64,000 nucleotides of DNA, taken from the NCBI RefSeq assembly GCF_020509005.1, contig NC_063014.1, forward strand, positions 1,426,001-1,490,000. The letters are read 5' to 3'. The translations under genes were made by a program, and so were the position numbers. This document shows, in pieces, positions 54,702 to 64,000 of the stretch. The notes beneath the pieces were generated by a model. It had not been told where the DNA came from. It searched no databases and saw only the letters and a list, made by a program, of their open reading frames with translations. The DNA comes from Fulvia fulva. Its lineage: Eukaryota > Ascomycota > Dothideomycetes > Mycosphaerellales > Mycosphaerellaceae. How positions within the stretch are numbered: position 1 is the first letter of the stretch; every line of letters begins with the position of its first letter.

Positions 54702-57700
54702 CTACCTTGCCCGTAACCCTAGTGATATCCTCCTCTCGATTCCCTTTCTCCCTTCTGTTTCCCCGGCTCTTCTCTCTCTCTCCCTCCTCTCTATCCACCT
54801 TTCCGTTTCTACTACTAGGGAGAATTGCTCTAGGTAGTCCTCGTTAAGGATCTATCTTGTCACTCTCCTTATATCTTGTCTGTCCTAGATAATAGCCTAG
54901 TATTGCCTATCTCTTGCCTTCGCCCTCTACTAGCTTCTCCCTTTTACCCACTTAGTACAGTTTAGCACTATGTGCTCCGGGTTTTAGGATAGGTAGCTAT
55001 AGGGGCAACGTTTAGAATCGTATCCTAGGACTCTTCTTTAGTGCAAGTATGCTCTTAGCCCAATGTGCTCAGAGCAAATCTGGATAGCTATACTTGCTTC
55101 CGCCCTCTTCAGGTCTTTATAGATAAGGTAGTTATACCTCCCGAAGGTCCTGGCCGCTAGTAGGGCTCCTAGCCTTACCGGTTTTTGGTTCTAACGCGTT
55201 TCCTATAGGTGACCTACGATCCTTTCTACTTGGCTTTGCTTCTTTTTCCCTTTGTCCCCTATGTTAGCTTGCTCCCTTAGAGCTTCTCTCTATTCAAGGG
55301 CTGCTAGGATTTCCTATGATGTTTTTAGGTCTACTTCCTTCTATAGGATTATGTGTAGCCGGTTAGGTCTTCTCCTCCTCTCCTACTAGGTTCTTATCCT
55401 TTAAGTAGCTACTTAGATGGTTCCCTAGGCTAGGTATGCTGATGTCTTCTCTACGTATTGACACCTTATGCCCTAGAGGTACTCCCTAATAGGGGCTGTA
55501 CCTGATTCCATTTCTATTGTCCTATAAGGGGTTGACTTATATGCCCCTAGTACTCTCTTTAGGTAGGCTGCCTACGCTCTGTTAAGGGGGTCCTTAATTC
55601 TCTTCGGGATATGTTTTTCCGCTACCTAAATTGCTACTCTATATAGCATTACGGGCTTAATAATGGCCTTGTATATAGTCTAGGCCTTTATGAAGGTCGC
55701 CCCCTAGGTTGACGTAGTGAGTCTCTCGATTGATTGTCTATTAGTGTCCGCTCTCGCTTACGCCTTCTTCACTTGTGGTCCCTAGCTGAGTTTCGGGTCT
55801 AGCTATATCCTAAGGACTCTAAGTTCCCTTATAGGATAGGTCTCGAACCCCTAGATTTTTACTAGTACTACTAAGTTGTGTTTTGTCTTTGCCTTGCTAA
55901 AATAGATAAGTTAGTACTTGTCCGGTACGAATTTTGCCCTATACTCTCTTGCCTACTTTTCGTATTGTCTATGTCTCTCCTCTAGGAGTGCGCAGTTTTC
56001 CTCTATAGACCCCGACTACGCTAGGATATTTGTGTTATCTACGAACCCCGATACTAAGGTATTTACTGTTTCTAGGAGTAGGGTCAGGCCGGCTATAAAG
56101 AGGAGGAACAGAATTGGGGAGAGTGTAGAGCCCTATAGGATGCCCGTGTTCGCAATTAGGGTCTACGGGGCTTTGAAGGACCCTAGGAGGATCTAGGTTG
56201 TTCTGTCCTTAAGGAATGACTATATAAAGTGTACTATCTAGGCTAGGATGCTTTTCATTCTAAGGATGTGTAGGAGCCTTACGTAGGACACATTGTCGAA
56301 AGCCCCTAATATGTCTAGTAAAAGTAGTGAGGCTACCTTGTTATTGCTATAGTACTAGATATGTCTGATTTGCTCTATAATCAGTTCGACTACTATGAGG
56401 GTAGATCTCTTTTGTCTCCCCCCTATTTACGTTACCGGGAGGAGGTTATGTTCTTCTACTATTCCGGTAAGCCTTATAGCTACGACCTTCTCTAGGAGCT
56501 TCCCTAGTATGTTTAGTAACGTAATTAGTCTATATAACTTCAACTTAGTATAGTCTTCCTTTTAGGGTTTCCTTAGGACGTAAGTTAGTAATTGCCTAAA
56601 GGCCTTTAGGCAATACCCCTACTCTATATACTAGGTAAAGATTGGCGTAAGCACTAGAGTAATAAGGCTGCTACTAGCTTTTAGGTAACAGTTAGGGATC
56701 TTGTCTAGGCCTAGGGCTTTGTTGCCCTTTAGTTTCTTGATAATGTTTCCGATCTCTATAGCAGACACTTGCCAGTTAGCCTCCCTTGGCGGAGGAATGT
56801 GTGTTCCTGGGATGTTGCTTAGGTCTGCCTCTACCTGAGTCCCGAAGAAGTGGTCTGCGAATGCTTTCGCTTTCCCTATCGGAGTGGTTTGCGTTTCCCC
56901 GTCTTGGTCCTGTATTGAGGGAAACTGGGGCGGGGAGTTTCGTTCCTCGTCTAGTTTCCTAGCCTATTCTACTAGTCTCTAGATTTGTTCCGGGTGTTCT
57001 ATAATCATCCCTATAGTTGACCTCTACTCCTACGTCTTGTCTCTTCTGATCTACGCCTTCTTTGCTTTATACGCGTTGTTATAGGCTTCCTAGTTTGCTT
57101 AGGTACGTCGTTACTCCTATCTCCTTCTTACTCTCCTTACCTCCTTGACTTTGGCTATGTACTCTAGTGTCTAGTATAGCTTCTAGTATAGCGACCATCT
57201 CTTCTTAGGTATATAGGCCTGGGCTGCCCTTTGTATAGGTTCTATTAGCTACTCTACTGCTTAGTCAATCCCCTCCGTTATATATATATTGTCAATGTTC
57301 ACCTGTTCTAGTTCGCCTTCTAGCCGCTACTATACTAGTGTCCACTCGGCCTACTTCTAGTAGAGCCTCCTCTTAGGTTCCCTCTCCTCCTTAACTATAA
57401 GTTAGATGTCGGTTTGGATTGGATAGTAGTCTAATAAGGACTCTAGTTAGTCATTAACTATATAGCTTTCTACCCGTCGTGTTAAGGCGTAGGACATAAA
57501 GCATAGGTCTAGCGTACTAGAACTGTTGTTTCTAGCCTAAGTTTCTGTTCCCTTTGGCGTGATCAAGTCCATTTAGGCTGTTTCTATCTAACTAATGAGC
57601 CTCTCTACTAAGAAGTAGTGTGCTAGGGTGAAGTACGATCCCTACTTTAGGTAGTAGAGGTTGAAATCTCCTATCACGATGTTGTGGTTTTGTTAGTCTA

Positions 57701-58103
57701 TTGCTTCCGGGAGCCTTCCTAGCGTATGTAGTTGTGTGCTGCTTCTAGACTCTAGAGGTAGGTTGTATACGCTATAGATTAGGACTTAGCCTTAAGTTGT
57801 TTTAAGCTATACTATAGTGATATCCCTATCGGTTCTCGGCTAGGCCTACTAGTCCTCTGCTAGTACCTTCTTACTGACATAGATGTAAGTTCGTGGGACT
57901 CCCTCGGTTCTGTTTATTACTACGTAGTATCTCGGGTCTCGTATAGTTAATAGAATCCTAGAGTGTAGGTTGATCTATAGTTCCTATATTGCTATAATGT
58001 AGTGTTCCTCCGGGTCTAAGGCTTGTAGAAAGCTCCTTTAGACCTTGTCTTTGCTTCTGTTCACATTATACTGAATGATTGATAGTCTATTAGTGTGAGG
58101 CAT
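54702..58103 (-). pseudogene. LINE A2 ORF2 pseudogene (endonuclease, RT, CCHC)
   Basis: Starts at ATG 58103 and ends at TAG 54702-54704 on the minus strand, 3402 bases as in LINE A1. It has the same domains: endonuclease with G-D-F-N near 57670, RT with L-D-I-L-G-A-F-D near 56310, active-site block F-V-D-N near 56035-56046, and the C-terminal Cys/His knuckle near 54950-55010. The window 56640-56945 keeps CA/TG as in LINE A1. A 92-codon antisense frame (55918-56196) is identical in both copies, showing how alike they are. Confidence 0.88.
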
Positions 58104-58109
58104 TAGGAC

Positions 58110-59395
58110 ATGTTTGTGTCTAGGTCCGTTTAGTCTTGCTATTAGTCTTGCTATTAGTTTTCCCGTCCCTCCTCCTGTTCTTCCCTTTGGGGTTAGCTCC
58201 CTATCATTTGGTTGATTCTTATTTGTCTATTGCTCTACGCTACCTTGTATAAGAACGTTGGTCTCCCTATTACTAGCACTATTTATAGCTCCTCTTATAG
58301 CCGGGGTCTCTTATTCGGGTAGGTAGTTCTCTCTGGTTATTTCTGTTCACCTACTAGGAACCTAGTTAGTGTTGTTACCCTTGCTTCCCGCGCTCTCTAC
58401 TAGGCTAATAGTCTAACTAGGCATTAGTTTGACTATGCCGGGTATTTTCTCCTATATACTACGTATCTTATGTCCTCCTTCCGTTTTTAGCACTCTTAGG
58501 TCGCGTGATCACTAGCATAGTATAAGTAGACTAGTATAGCTTTACTATACTTTGGGGCAATATGTCCGTACTATTAACAGTTAAAACATTGAAGGATTCT
58601 GTAGTTGCTCTAATAGATTTCTACATCTAGCCTCTTAAAGTCCTAGTACAACCCTTAGTCTAAGACCTTGTTCGCTTGCTCTAGTATTACAACCTATAAG
58701 ATCAGCGAGGAGGCCCTCTTGCCCTCCTCTATCTTCTTCTTGACCTACGCTGTCTTTGTGATCTATAGTCCTAGTGCTATTACCTAGTTTTGCCTCTAGA
58801 GGTTTAGTATATCCCTTTGTGTGTTAAAGGTTCGTAGGACCCTATACGCAATTACTATATACTGTTAATAGGAGACTTTCGCTATGCTCCCGATCTTTAG
58901 TGTCCACTCCTTGTTTATTTCGAGGGCCTTCTTGTCCTATACGTATGCTATAAACAGCTTGACCCCTTTATTGTCTGCCCTTGCCCCTACTATTCCCTTT
59001 ACTCCGATCTTCTCGACTATCTCCCTCCCGGTCATCTTTCCTATCTCTTCCTTCTCTTTCTAGTCCGTAATATAGACTCGTAGTACTATACTTTAAGGGG
59101 GGGTAGGTTGGCTCGCGATTGTTACCTAGGTCGTTAGGCCCTAGGTCTATCTCGGGTCTCTTTAAGGGTTGTTTCTTACGTTTCGGGTTGCTGCCTCGAT
59201 TGCCATATTAATCGTAGTGCTTGTTTGTCGTTTAAGCGCCTTCAGTCCCCCGAGCAGTTCGCTTATTACTCCTTTTAGTGCTCTCTCCGGAAACCTCCCT
59301 TCTTCTACCGCTACTATCTCTTCCGCCTTCTTATAGAGCGTCCTCTACTCGTCTCCCCCTTACTCTCGGTCGTCTACTGCCGTCGTCGTCGCCAT
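58110..59395 (-). pseudogene. LINE A2 ORF1 pseudogene (CCHC knuckles)
   Basis: Starts at ATG 59395 on the minus strand (M-A-T-T-T). Zinc knuckles lie at about 58480-58595 (C-F-N-C then C-A-S-D-H-A-T). TAG stops at the same kind of sites as LINE A1 ORF1. The ORF1 to ORF2 start distance is 1292 bases in both copies. Confidence 0.82.
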
Positions 59396-59467
59396 TTTTC
59401 AATCCGTTAAGTAGGTCGCCTTAGATATATCTAAGCGACTATATAGCCTTCGGAAAGTATATAGTTA

Positions 59468-62110
59468 GCTAAGATTAAATACTTTAAGAATTAGCCTATA
59501 CCCGCGAATGTTACCGACATCTTGTCGTTTATAGGGTTTACTAACTTCTACCGTAGGTTTATTAAGGATTTTAGTAAGATCTACTTACCTATAATAAAGC
59601 TTACGAGGAAGAATGTCCTATAGGACTAGTCTCTAGTATATTAATAGGCGTTCGAGGTATTAAAGCAAGTATTTATCGATACGCCTACCTTAAAACACTT
59701 CTACCTAGGGTAAGAGACTATTCTAGAAACAGATGCCTTAGATTACGTAATAGTAGTAGTATTCTTATAACGTAACGAGTAAGGAGTATTATATCCTATT
59801 GCTTATATATCTAAGAAGATAGATCCCTAGTAATATAACTACGATATCTATAATAAGGAGCTCCTAGCTATTATATAAGCTTTCGAGGAATAGCGACCGG
59901 AGCTAACTATTAACAAATACGGTACCGACGATTATAAGAATCTACTAGACCCGGAATTTAAGGACAAGCCGACGCTTATATACTCCGATTATAAGAACCT
60001 CGAATAGTTTATAAGTACGAAGTAATTGAACCGTAGACAAGCTCGCTAGGCCGAGTTTCTCTCGTAGTTCTTCTTTAAGATCGTCTATAGGCTAGGAGTT
60101 TAAGGTACTAAGCTAGATAGCTTAACCCGACGTTTATAGGACTTGCTAAAGCCTAGAGACCTAGATAACCTACGAAACTAATAGTAGCATTAGGTATTAC
60201 TAGGCCTAGATCGTATCCTAAACCTATCGTCTACTAGAGTAGTATCGGTCTATAATAGTAATGTTATAACCCCGGTTACGACCGCTATTCGAGGACTCTA
60301 TACGTAACTAGAGGCTAAGGAAGCCGTTAAATAGCTAGAACGAGATGATCTATATACCTTACTAAGGAAGCACCGTATCGATAACCGTTATATAGTCCTA
60401 GTCGGAGGCATAATATATATTAAGAATATGTATAGTAGTTATCTCCTATTCGTTTCTCCGGAGTTAGAAGACAATCTAGATAAAGGTGAAATCCCGGTAC
60501 GTACTCGTATCGTATAGGCTTTCTACGACTATATAGTAGCTAGTTACTTAGGGGACGAGAAGACGTATAAATTAGTAGCTCGTAACTATACCTAGCTAGG
60601 TATCGTACGATTTATTAAGAGCTATATACGTACCTACCGCGCTTACCGTACGAATAAGAATACTAATATCTAGTACCTAGGGCTATTAAGACCGCTACTA
60701 GTACTATTTAGCGCTTAGGAGGATATCTCTATTAACTTCGTAGTTAAACTACCGAAGGGAATAAGCGTAGTCGATAGACAAACGTACGAGAATATTATAA
60801 CCGTTATATACCGCTTAACTAAGGAGCGACATATCATTCCTATTACCTCGATAATAGTAGAGCATTACGTACTAGTATTCCTTAAGTACGTATTTAGTAG
60901 ACATAGGCTCCCGAAGTCTAATATCTCGGATCGTAGTACGTAATAGGTTTCCGTATTCTAGCGTAGGATATACGCGCTACTTAGTATTAGTCGAAAGCTA
61001 TCTTTGTCGTTCTACCTAGAAATAGATAGACAGTCGGAGAACACGAACAAAGTAATAGAGTAATACCTACGTATCTTTGTTAACTATGCCTAAGACGACT
61101 AGCTAGATTAGACTCTATTAGCTAAGTTTATAGCAAATAATATAGTATCCGTAATAATAGGCGTCTCGCCGTTCTATACTAATACTAGGCGTAATCTAAG
61201 GTTCTCTAAGTTCGACTTAGACTTGCCTATACTACTAATACTATATAAATAGCGACTGAACGCCGAGTCCGCGGACAGGTTTACGGCTAAGATATAGGAG
61301 ATATACTAATACTTACGATAGTAGATAGCCTTAGTATAAGTAGTCTAAGCTAAGTACGTAAACTAGACGCGTATACCTATACTACGGTACGCCGAAGGCG
61401 ACGAAGTATAGGTAAGTACTAAGAACTAGACAATAGAGAGACCTTCTCGTAAGATAGACGTAAAGTAGTCTAGCCGTACGTAATTACGGATATACTACCG
61501 GGTAATACTTATAAAGTAGAGCTCCTACCTACTTTAAATATCGACAAGTGCTTCTACTTATACCTTCTTATACCAGTTTATCCGCCGGTTATAGGATAGA
61601 TATAACCCGTACTACTACCGATCCGAATTATTAATAACGAATAATACGAAGCCGATCCCGCCGAACCCGATTAATAGGAAGTTAAGCAAATTCTAGACTA
61701 TAAGAAGAGATAGCCGCGAGGACTAATACCGGTAGGAGGTAAATAGCTATATTAGAAATACTTAGTCAAATATATTAGAGATTATAAGCTATCCTATAAA
61801 GCTACGAACTAGGTTATCGAGACCACCGCCGCCTTCGTAGCCGACTTTTACTATAACTACCCGAGAGCGACTAAGCTACCTAGTTCTTAACTACCTATAG
61901 ACTAGATACCGAATAAGAATACTATAGGTATACGTATAGCGCGCTAACTAGTAAAAGTAGCGATAACTCTAATACCGGTAGAACGAGGCCTCCGGGCTTA
62001 TAAGAAAGAGAGCGATACGTATAGTCTAATAGATAATAAGGTGTTTACGAAGGTAATAGGAGATATAATAGATACGAAAGATGTAAGAGGAGAGGAGAGT
62101 ACTCCGGAGC
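59468..62110 (+). pseudogene. Gypsy-C2 pol, second part (RT end, RNase H, integrase, chromodomain)
   Basis: Resumes with A-K-I-K-Y-F-K and [12 protein letters not shown] near 59530. RNase H about 59640-60070 (E-T-D-A-L, Y-N-K-E-L-L-A-I). Integrase about 60380-61250 (I-N-F-V-V near 60725, V-I-Y-R-L-T-K-E near 60805, N-I-S-D-R-S near 60925). Then a GPY/F-like region to about 61600. A chromodomain at about 61670-61870 shows Q/K-I-L-D-Y-K and K-Y-L-V-K-Y, followed by a C-terminal tail of about 80 codons to the polypurine tract. TAG stops throughout. Confidence 0.83.
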
Positions 62111-62118
62111 GTACTCTA

Positions 62119-62133
62119 AGAGGGGGGGGGTAG
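62119..62133 (+). other. Gypsy-C2 polypurine tract
   Basis: AG followed by a run of nine or more G and TAG directly precedes the 3' LTR. Confidence 0.78.
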
Positions 62134-62318
62134 TATTACCGTACCGGCGTATATTTACTTAAACCTACGGGTACGTACCTAGACCTCGCGCCCGCTAACT
62201 AATACGACTAGCGGCTTAGCGCCCGTATATAACTCTCGCGCCCTCCGCGCCTCCCTTAGATAGAACATCTATTCGACTTATACCTTACCCGACTACGTAC
62301 TTATACCTACTTATAACA
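62134..62318 (+). repeat. Gypsy-C2 3' LTR (185 bp)
   Basis: Matches 50142-50326 and 19111-19295 (minus). Followed by the right AAGCG duplication at 62319-62323. Confidence 0.9.
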
Positions 62319-62323
62319 AAGCG

Positions 62324-64000
62324 GAGCGCCTTAAGAAGGAGATAGAACGTCTTTAGAATAAGACAAAGCGCCTTTAGAAGGAGGCTAATCAGTAGTATTA
62401 TAATACTAAGGCGGCCGAGAAGGCTACTAAGATCGTAGATAAGGAGGTCGCTATACTTAAGGATAAGGTAAAGGTACTCGAGGACCTCGTACTAGACGAT
62501 ACCGCGCCTACGGTAGCGGATATCGCTAGTCTTTAGTAGACGATTAAGGACCTCCGATAGTAAGTTACTAATGCTAACGGTATACGCGGCTAATAATAGT
62601 CTAAGTAGCGCTCTACGCGATTACTCTTAGTATTACGCCGCCGACGAGGAGATAAGGCTCCTAACGAGTTAGTAAATAAGCCTAATATACCTACCGAACT
62701 ATCCGCTAAGAAGTCTAAGAAGGATAAGTATAAGAAGAAGCGTAACAATCCGTATAACTCTAATTTATTAGATCTATCGTTATTAGATTCCGAGTCTAAC
62801 TTCGAAGACGTTCGACCCTATAAGAACAAGTATAAGAAGGCTACTACTAACGAGGTCGATAATAATAGCTTCAAAATCGTCGAGGCCCTAGCGGACACTA
62901 GTATCGACGTAGTACGCTATAATCCTACTATAACTAAGGACTTCAAGACATCTACCCGAGTCGATATGCCTAAGCCTAAGTTCTCGGGAGAGAACATTAG
63001 TAAAGACTTACTAAACCTCGACGAGTAGATAATTTAGGTAGGTAATAAGATCGTAGTAACCGTGTTTAAGGACGTACCGTCTATATTAAGGTTTATCTAG
63101 GAGTATATAACGGGACTAGCTTAATAGATACTCGGTAACTACGTACCTTAGAAGATCACCTTCGGTAGACAAGTTACGGGCAAGCTATTTAAGATAGTCC
63201 GTAAGGCTTTAAAGTTCCTTAACTAGAACTTCGGTAACTACGACCCCGAGGGCACCGCGCGTAACAATATAAACGCCCTTAAGATAACTAAGACCGACAA
63301 GTTTTTAGTATTCTACTCCCGCTACTAGAAGGAGCGCGCGCGTCTCCTACCTACTATAAGCCGTAAGTAGGAAGCCTAGGAACTTAAGTCTAAGCTTAGT
63401 TTTTAATACCGTACGCGTCTTATTAGCTAAGACTTTAAGACGGTGAAGCTACTATTAGTATAGTACTACCGACTAGAGAGCGAGCTAGCTTAGCTCGAGA
63501 TCGATCTCCCTCGTAAGGCTAATAAGAAGGAACCGAAGGATAGGAAGCTACCTAGTACTAAGCCGCCGGCTATACCTACGGTAGTATAACTACTACTAGT
63601 AGCTCTACTAGCTAACGCGTCCGTACCTCTTAGCCGCTCTCTATATACTAATTAGCTTCTACTACCCTAGAACTAGCGACCTAAGCGTTTTAAGAACCTA
63701 GCCGCGCTTACCTAGGATAAGCGTACTCGAATTATCGCTATAGGCGGTAATCTTCGTTACCGCTAGACCGACTACGGTCCTAGTATAGCCGAGTGTCTAC
63801 TCGACCTATACGAACGCCCTAAGAAGCGAGCTAGTAATAACGGTGTTACCGCGGTACCGGTAGTAATACCGTCGGAAAACGCCTAGACTATTATCTAAGC
63901 GTAATAGATAGTAGTCCGATATAGAGAGTATTATATTAGGACAAATATCAGTACCCCTACGAACATTATAAGAAACACTAGTATATATATAAGATATAGG
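62324..64000 (+). pseudogene. Gypsy-D gag pseudogene, second part, running off the window
   Basis: Continues the coiled coil (62324-62560), then a basic Lys/Asn-rich linker (about 62640-62850), a capsid-like region (about 62970-63500; P-K-P-K-F-S-G-E-N near 62975) and a Pro/Thr-rich linker. A nucleocapsid-like stretch lies near 63740-63810 (R-Y-R ... D-Y-G-P-S-I-A-E-C), where a CCHC box probably stood. pol should follow after the window. TAG/TAA stops are RIP-like. The order resembles the gag of Gypsy-C, suggesting a related chromovirus. Confidence 0.68.

Larger units (their letters stand above)
54501..59467 (-). mobile_element. LINE A2: second full-length LINE A, minus strand, RIP-mutated
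   Basis: The reverse complement of LINE A1 in layout, with ORF1, ORF2, 3' hairpin and ATCT tail (AGATAGATAGAT at the left end). No net length change in the ORF1-ORF2 region between the two copies. The two differ by scattered C/T and G/A changes in both directions, but most RIP stops and one weakly mutated island are shared. The first about 50 bases (5' UTR) differ between copies. Confidence 0.9.
50142..62318 (+). mobile_element. Gypsy-C copy 2: complete chromovirus with LINE A2 inside
   Basis: Two 185-bp LTRs (50142-50326, 62134-62318) and target duplication AAGCG. Internal order gag, protease, RT, (LINE A2 insertion), RNase H, integrase, chromodomain. Without LINE A2 the element is about 7.2 kb. 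Copy 1 (16722-19295) is colinear with its 5' 2.57 kb. RIP stops throughout. Confidence 0.92.

Noticed and set aside
1..64000. CRISPR array, prokaryotic operons, tRNA or rRNA genes
   Set aside because: Repeats are LTRs and LINE tails. I saw no spaced short repeats, ribosome-binding context, tRNA cloverleaf or rRNA signature.

Overview
This window is a nested block of retrotransposons from a filamentous ascomycete (Pezizomycotina). I see no host gene, tRNA, rRNA or CRISPR array with any support. Almost everywhere CpA and TpG are strikingly scarce, TpA is in excess and CpG is kept. That is the mark of repeat-induced point mutation (RIP, CpA to TpA). It explains why recognisable gag, reverse transcriptase (RT), integrase and endonuclease reading frames are cut by TAG and TAA stops exactly where Gln or Trp codons are expected. 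The species cannot be named from sequence alone. All element names used here (Gypsy-1, LINE B and so on) are local labels.

Layout. 1-215 and 7547-10421: LINE B1, split by the chromovirus Gypsy-1 (216-7546, target duplication GCTAC). 10422-16713: Gypsy-2, a second chromovirus, inserted in the ATCT tail of LINE B1 (target duplication CTATC). 16722-19295: 5' end of Gypsy-C copy 1 (minus). 19296-21987: LINE B2, a hybrid LINE. 21988-24211: pol of Gypsy-E (minus). 24212-33959: Copia-G (minus), holding the full-length LINE A1 (26122-31074). About 34100-38942: LINE B3. 38943-48677: Copia-F (minus), holding a chimeric, hardly mutated LINE insertion (41915-44772). 48700-48909: a copy of the Copia-G LTR. 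48910-49219: unidentified sequence. About 49215-50141 and 62324-64000: Gypsy-D, split by Gypsy-C copy 2 (50142-62318, target duplication AAGCG), which itself holds LINE A2 (54501-59467, minus).

Order of events from the nesting. On the left, Gypsy-E was hit by LINE B2, then Gypsy-C1 landed in B2, LINE B1 in C1, and Gypsy-1 and Gypsy-2 in B1. On the right, Gypsy-D was hit by Gypsy-C2 and then by LINE A2. Nothing here looks able to move on its own today. The one long open frame (42922-44577) is the 3' part of a LINE RT without endonuclease, without the start of the RT and without an ATG at its start.

The most interesting item is the insertion at 41915-44772, bounded by a 16-bp target duplication. 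About 1.04 kb of unidentified, non-coding and strongly foldable sequence is joined to a 5'-truncated, nearly RIP-free LINE 3' end. This layout resembles the chimeric LINE insertions (MINE, made of WEIRD plus MGL) described in the rice blast fungus. A second hybrid LINE (B2), a shared 3' hairpin before ATCT tails, and two already mutated full-length LINE A copies at separate sites suggest that template switching and mobilisation in trans have been frequent in this genome.
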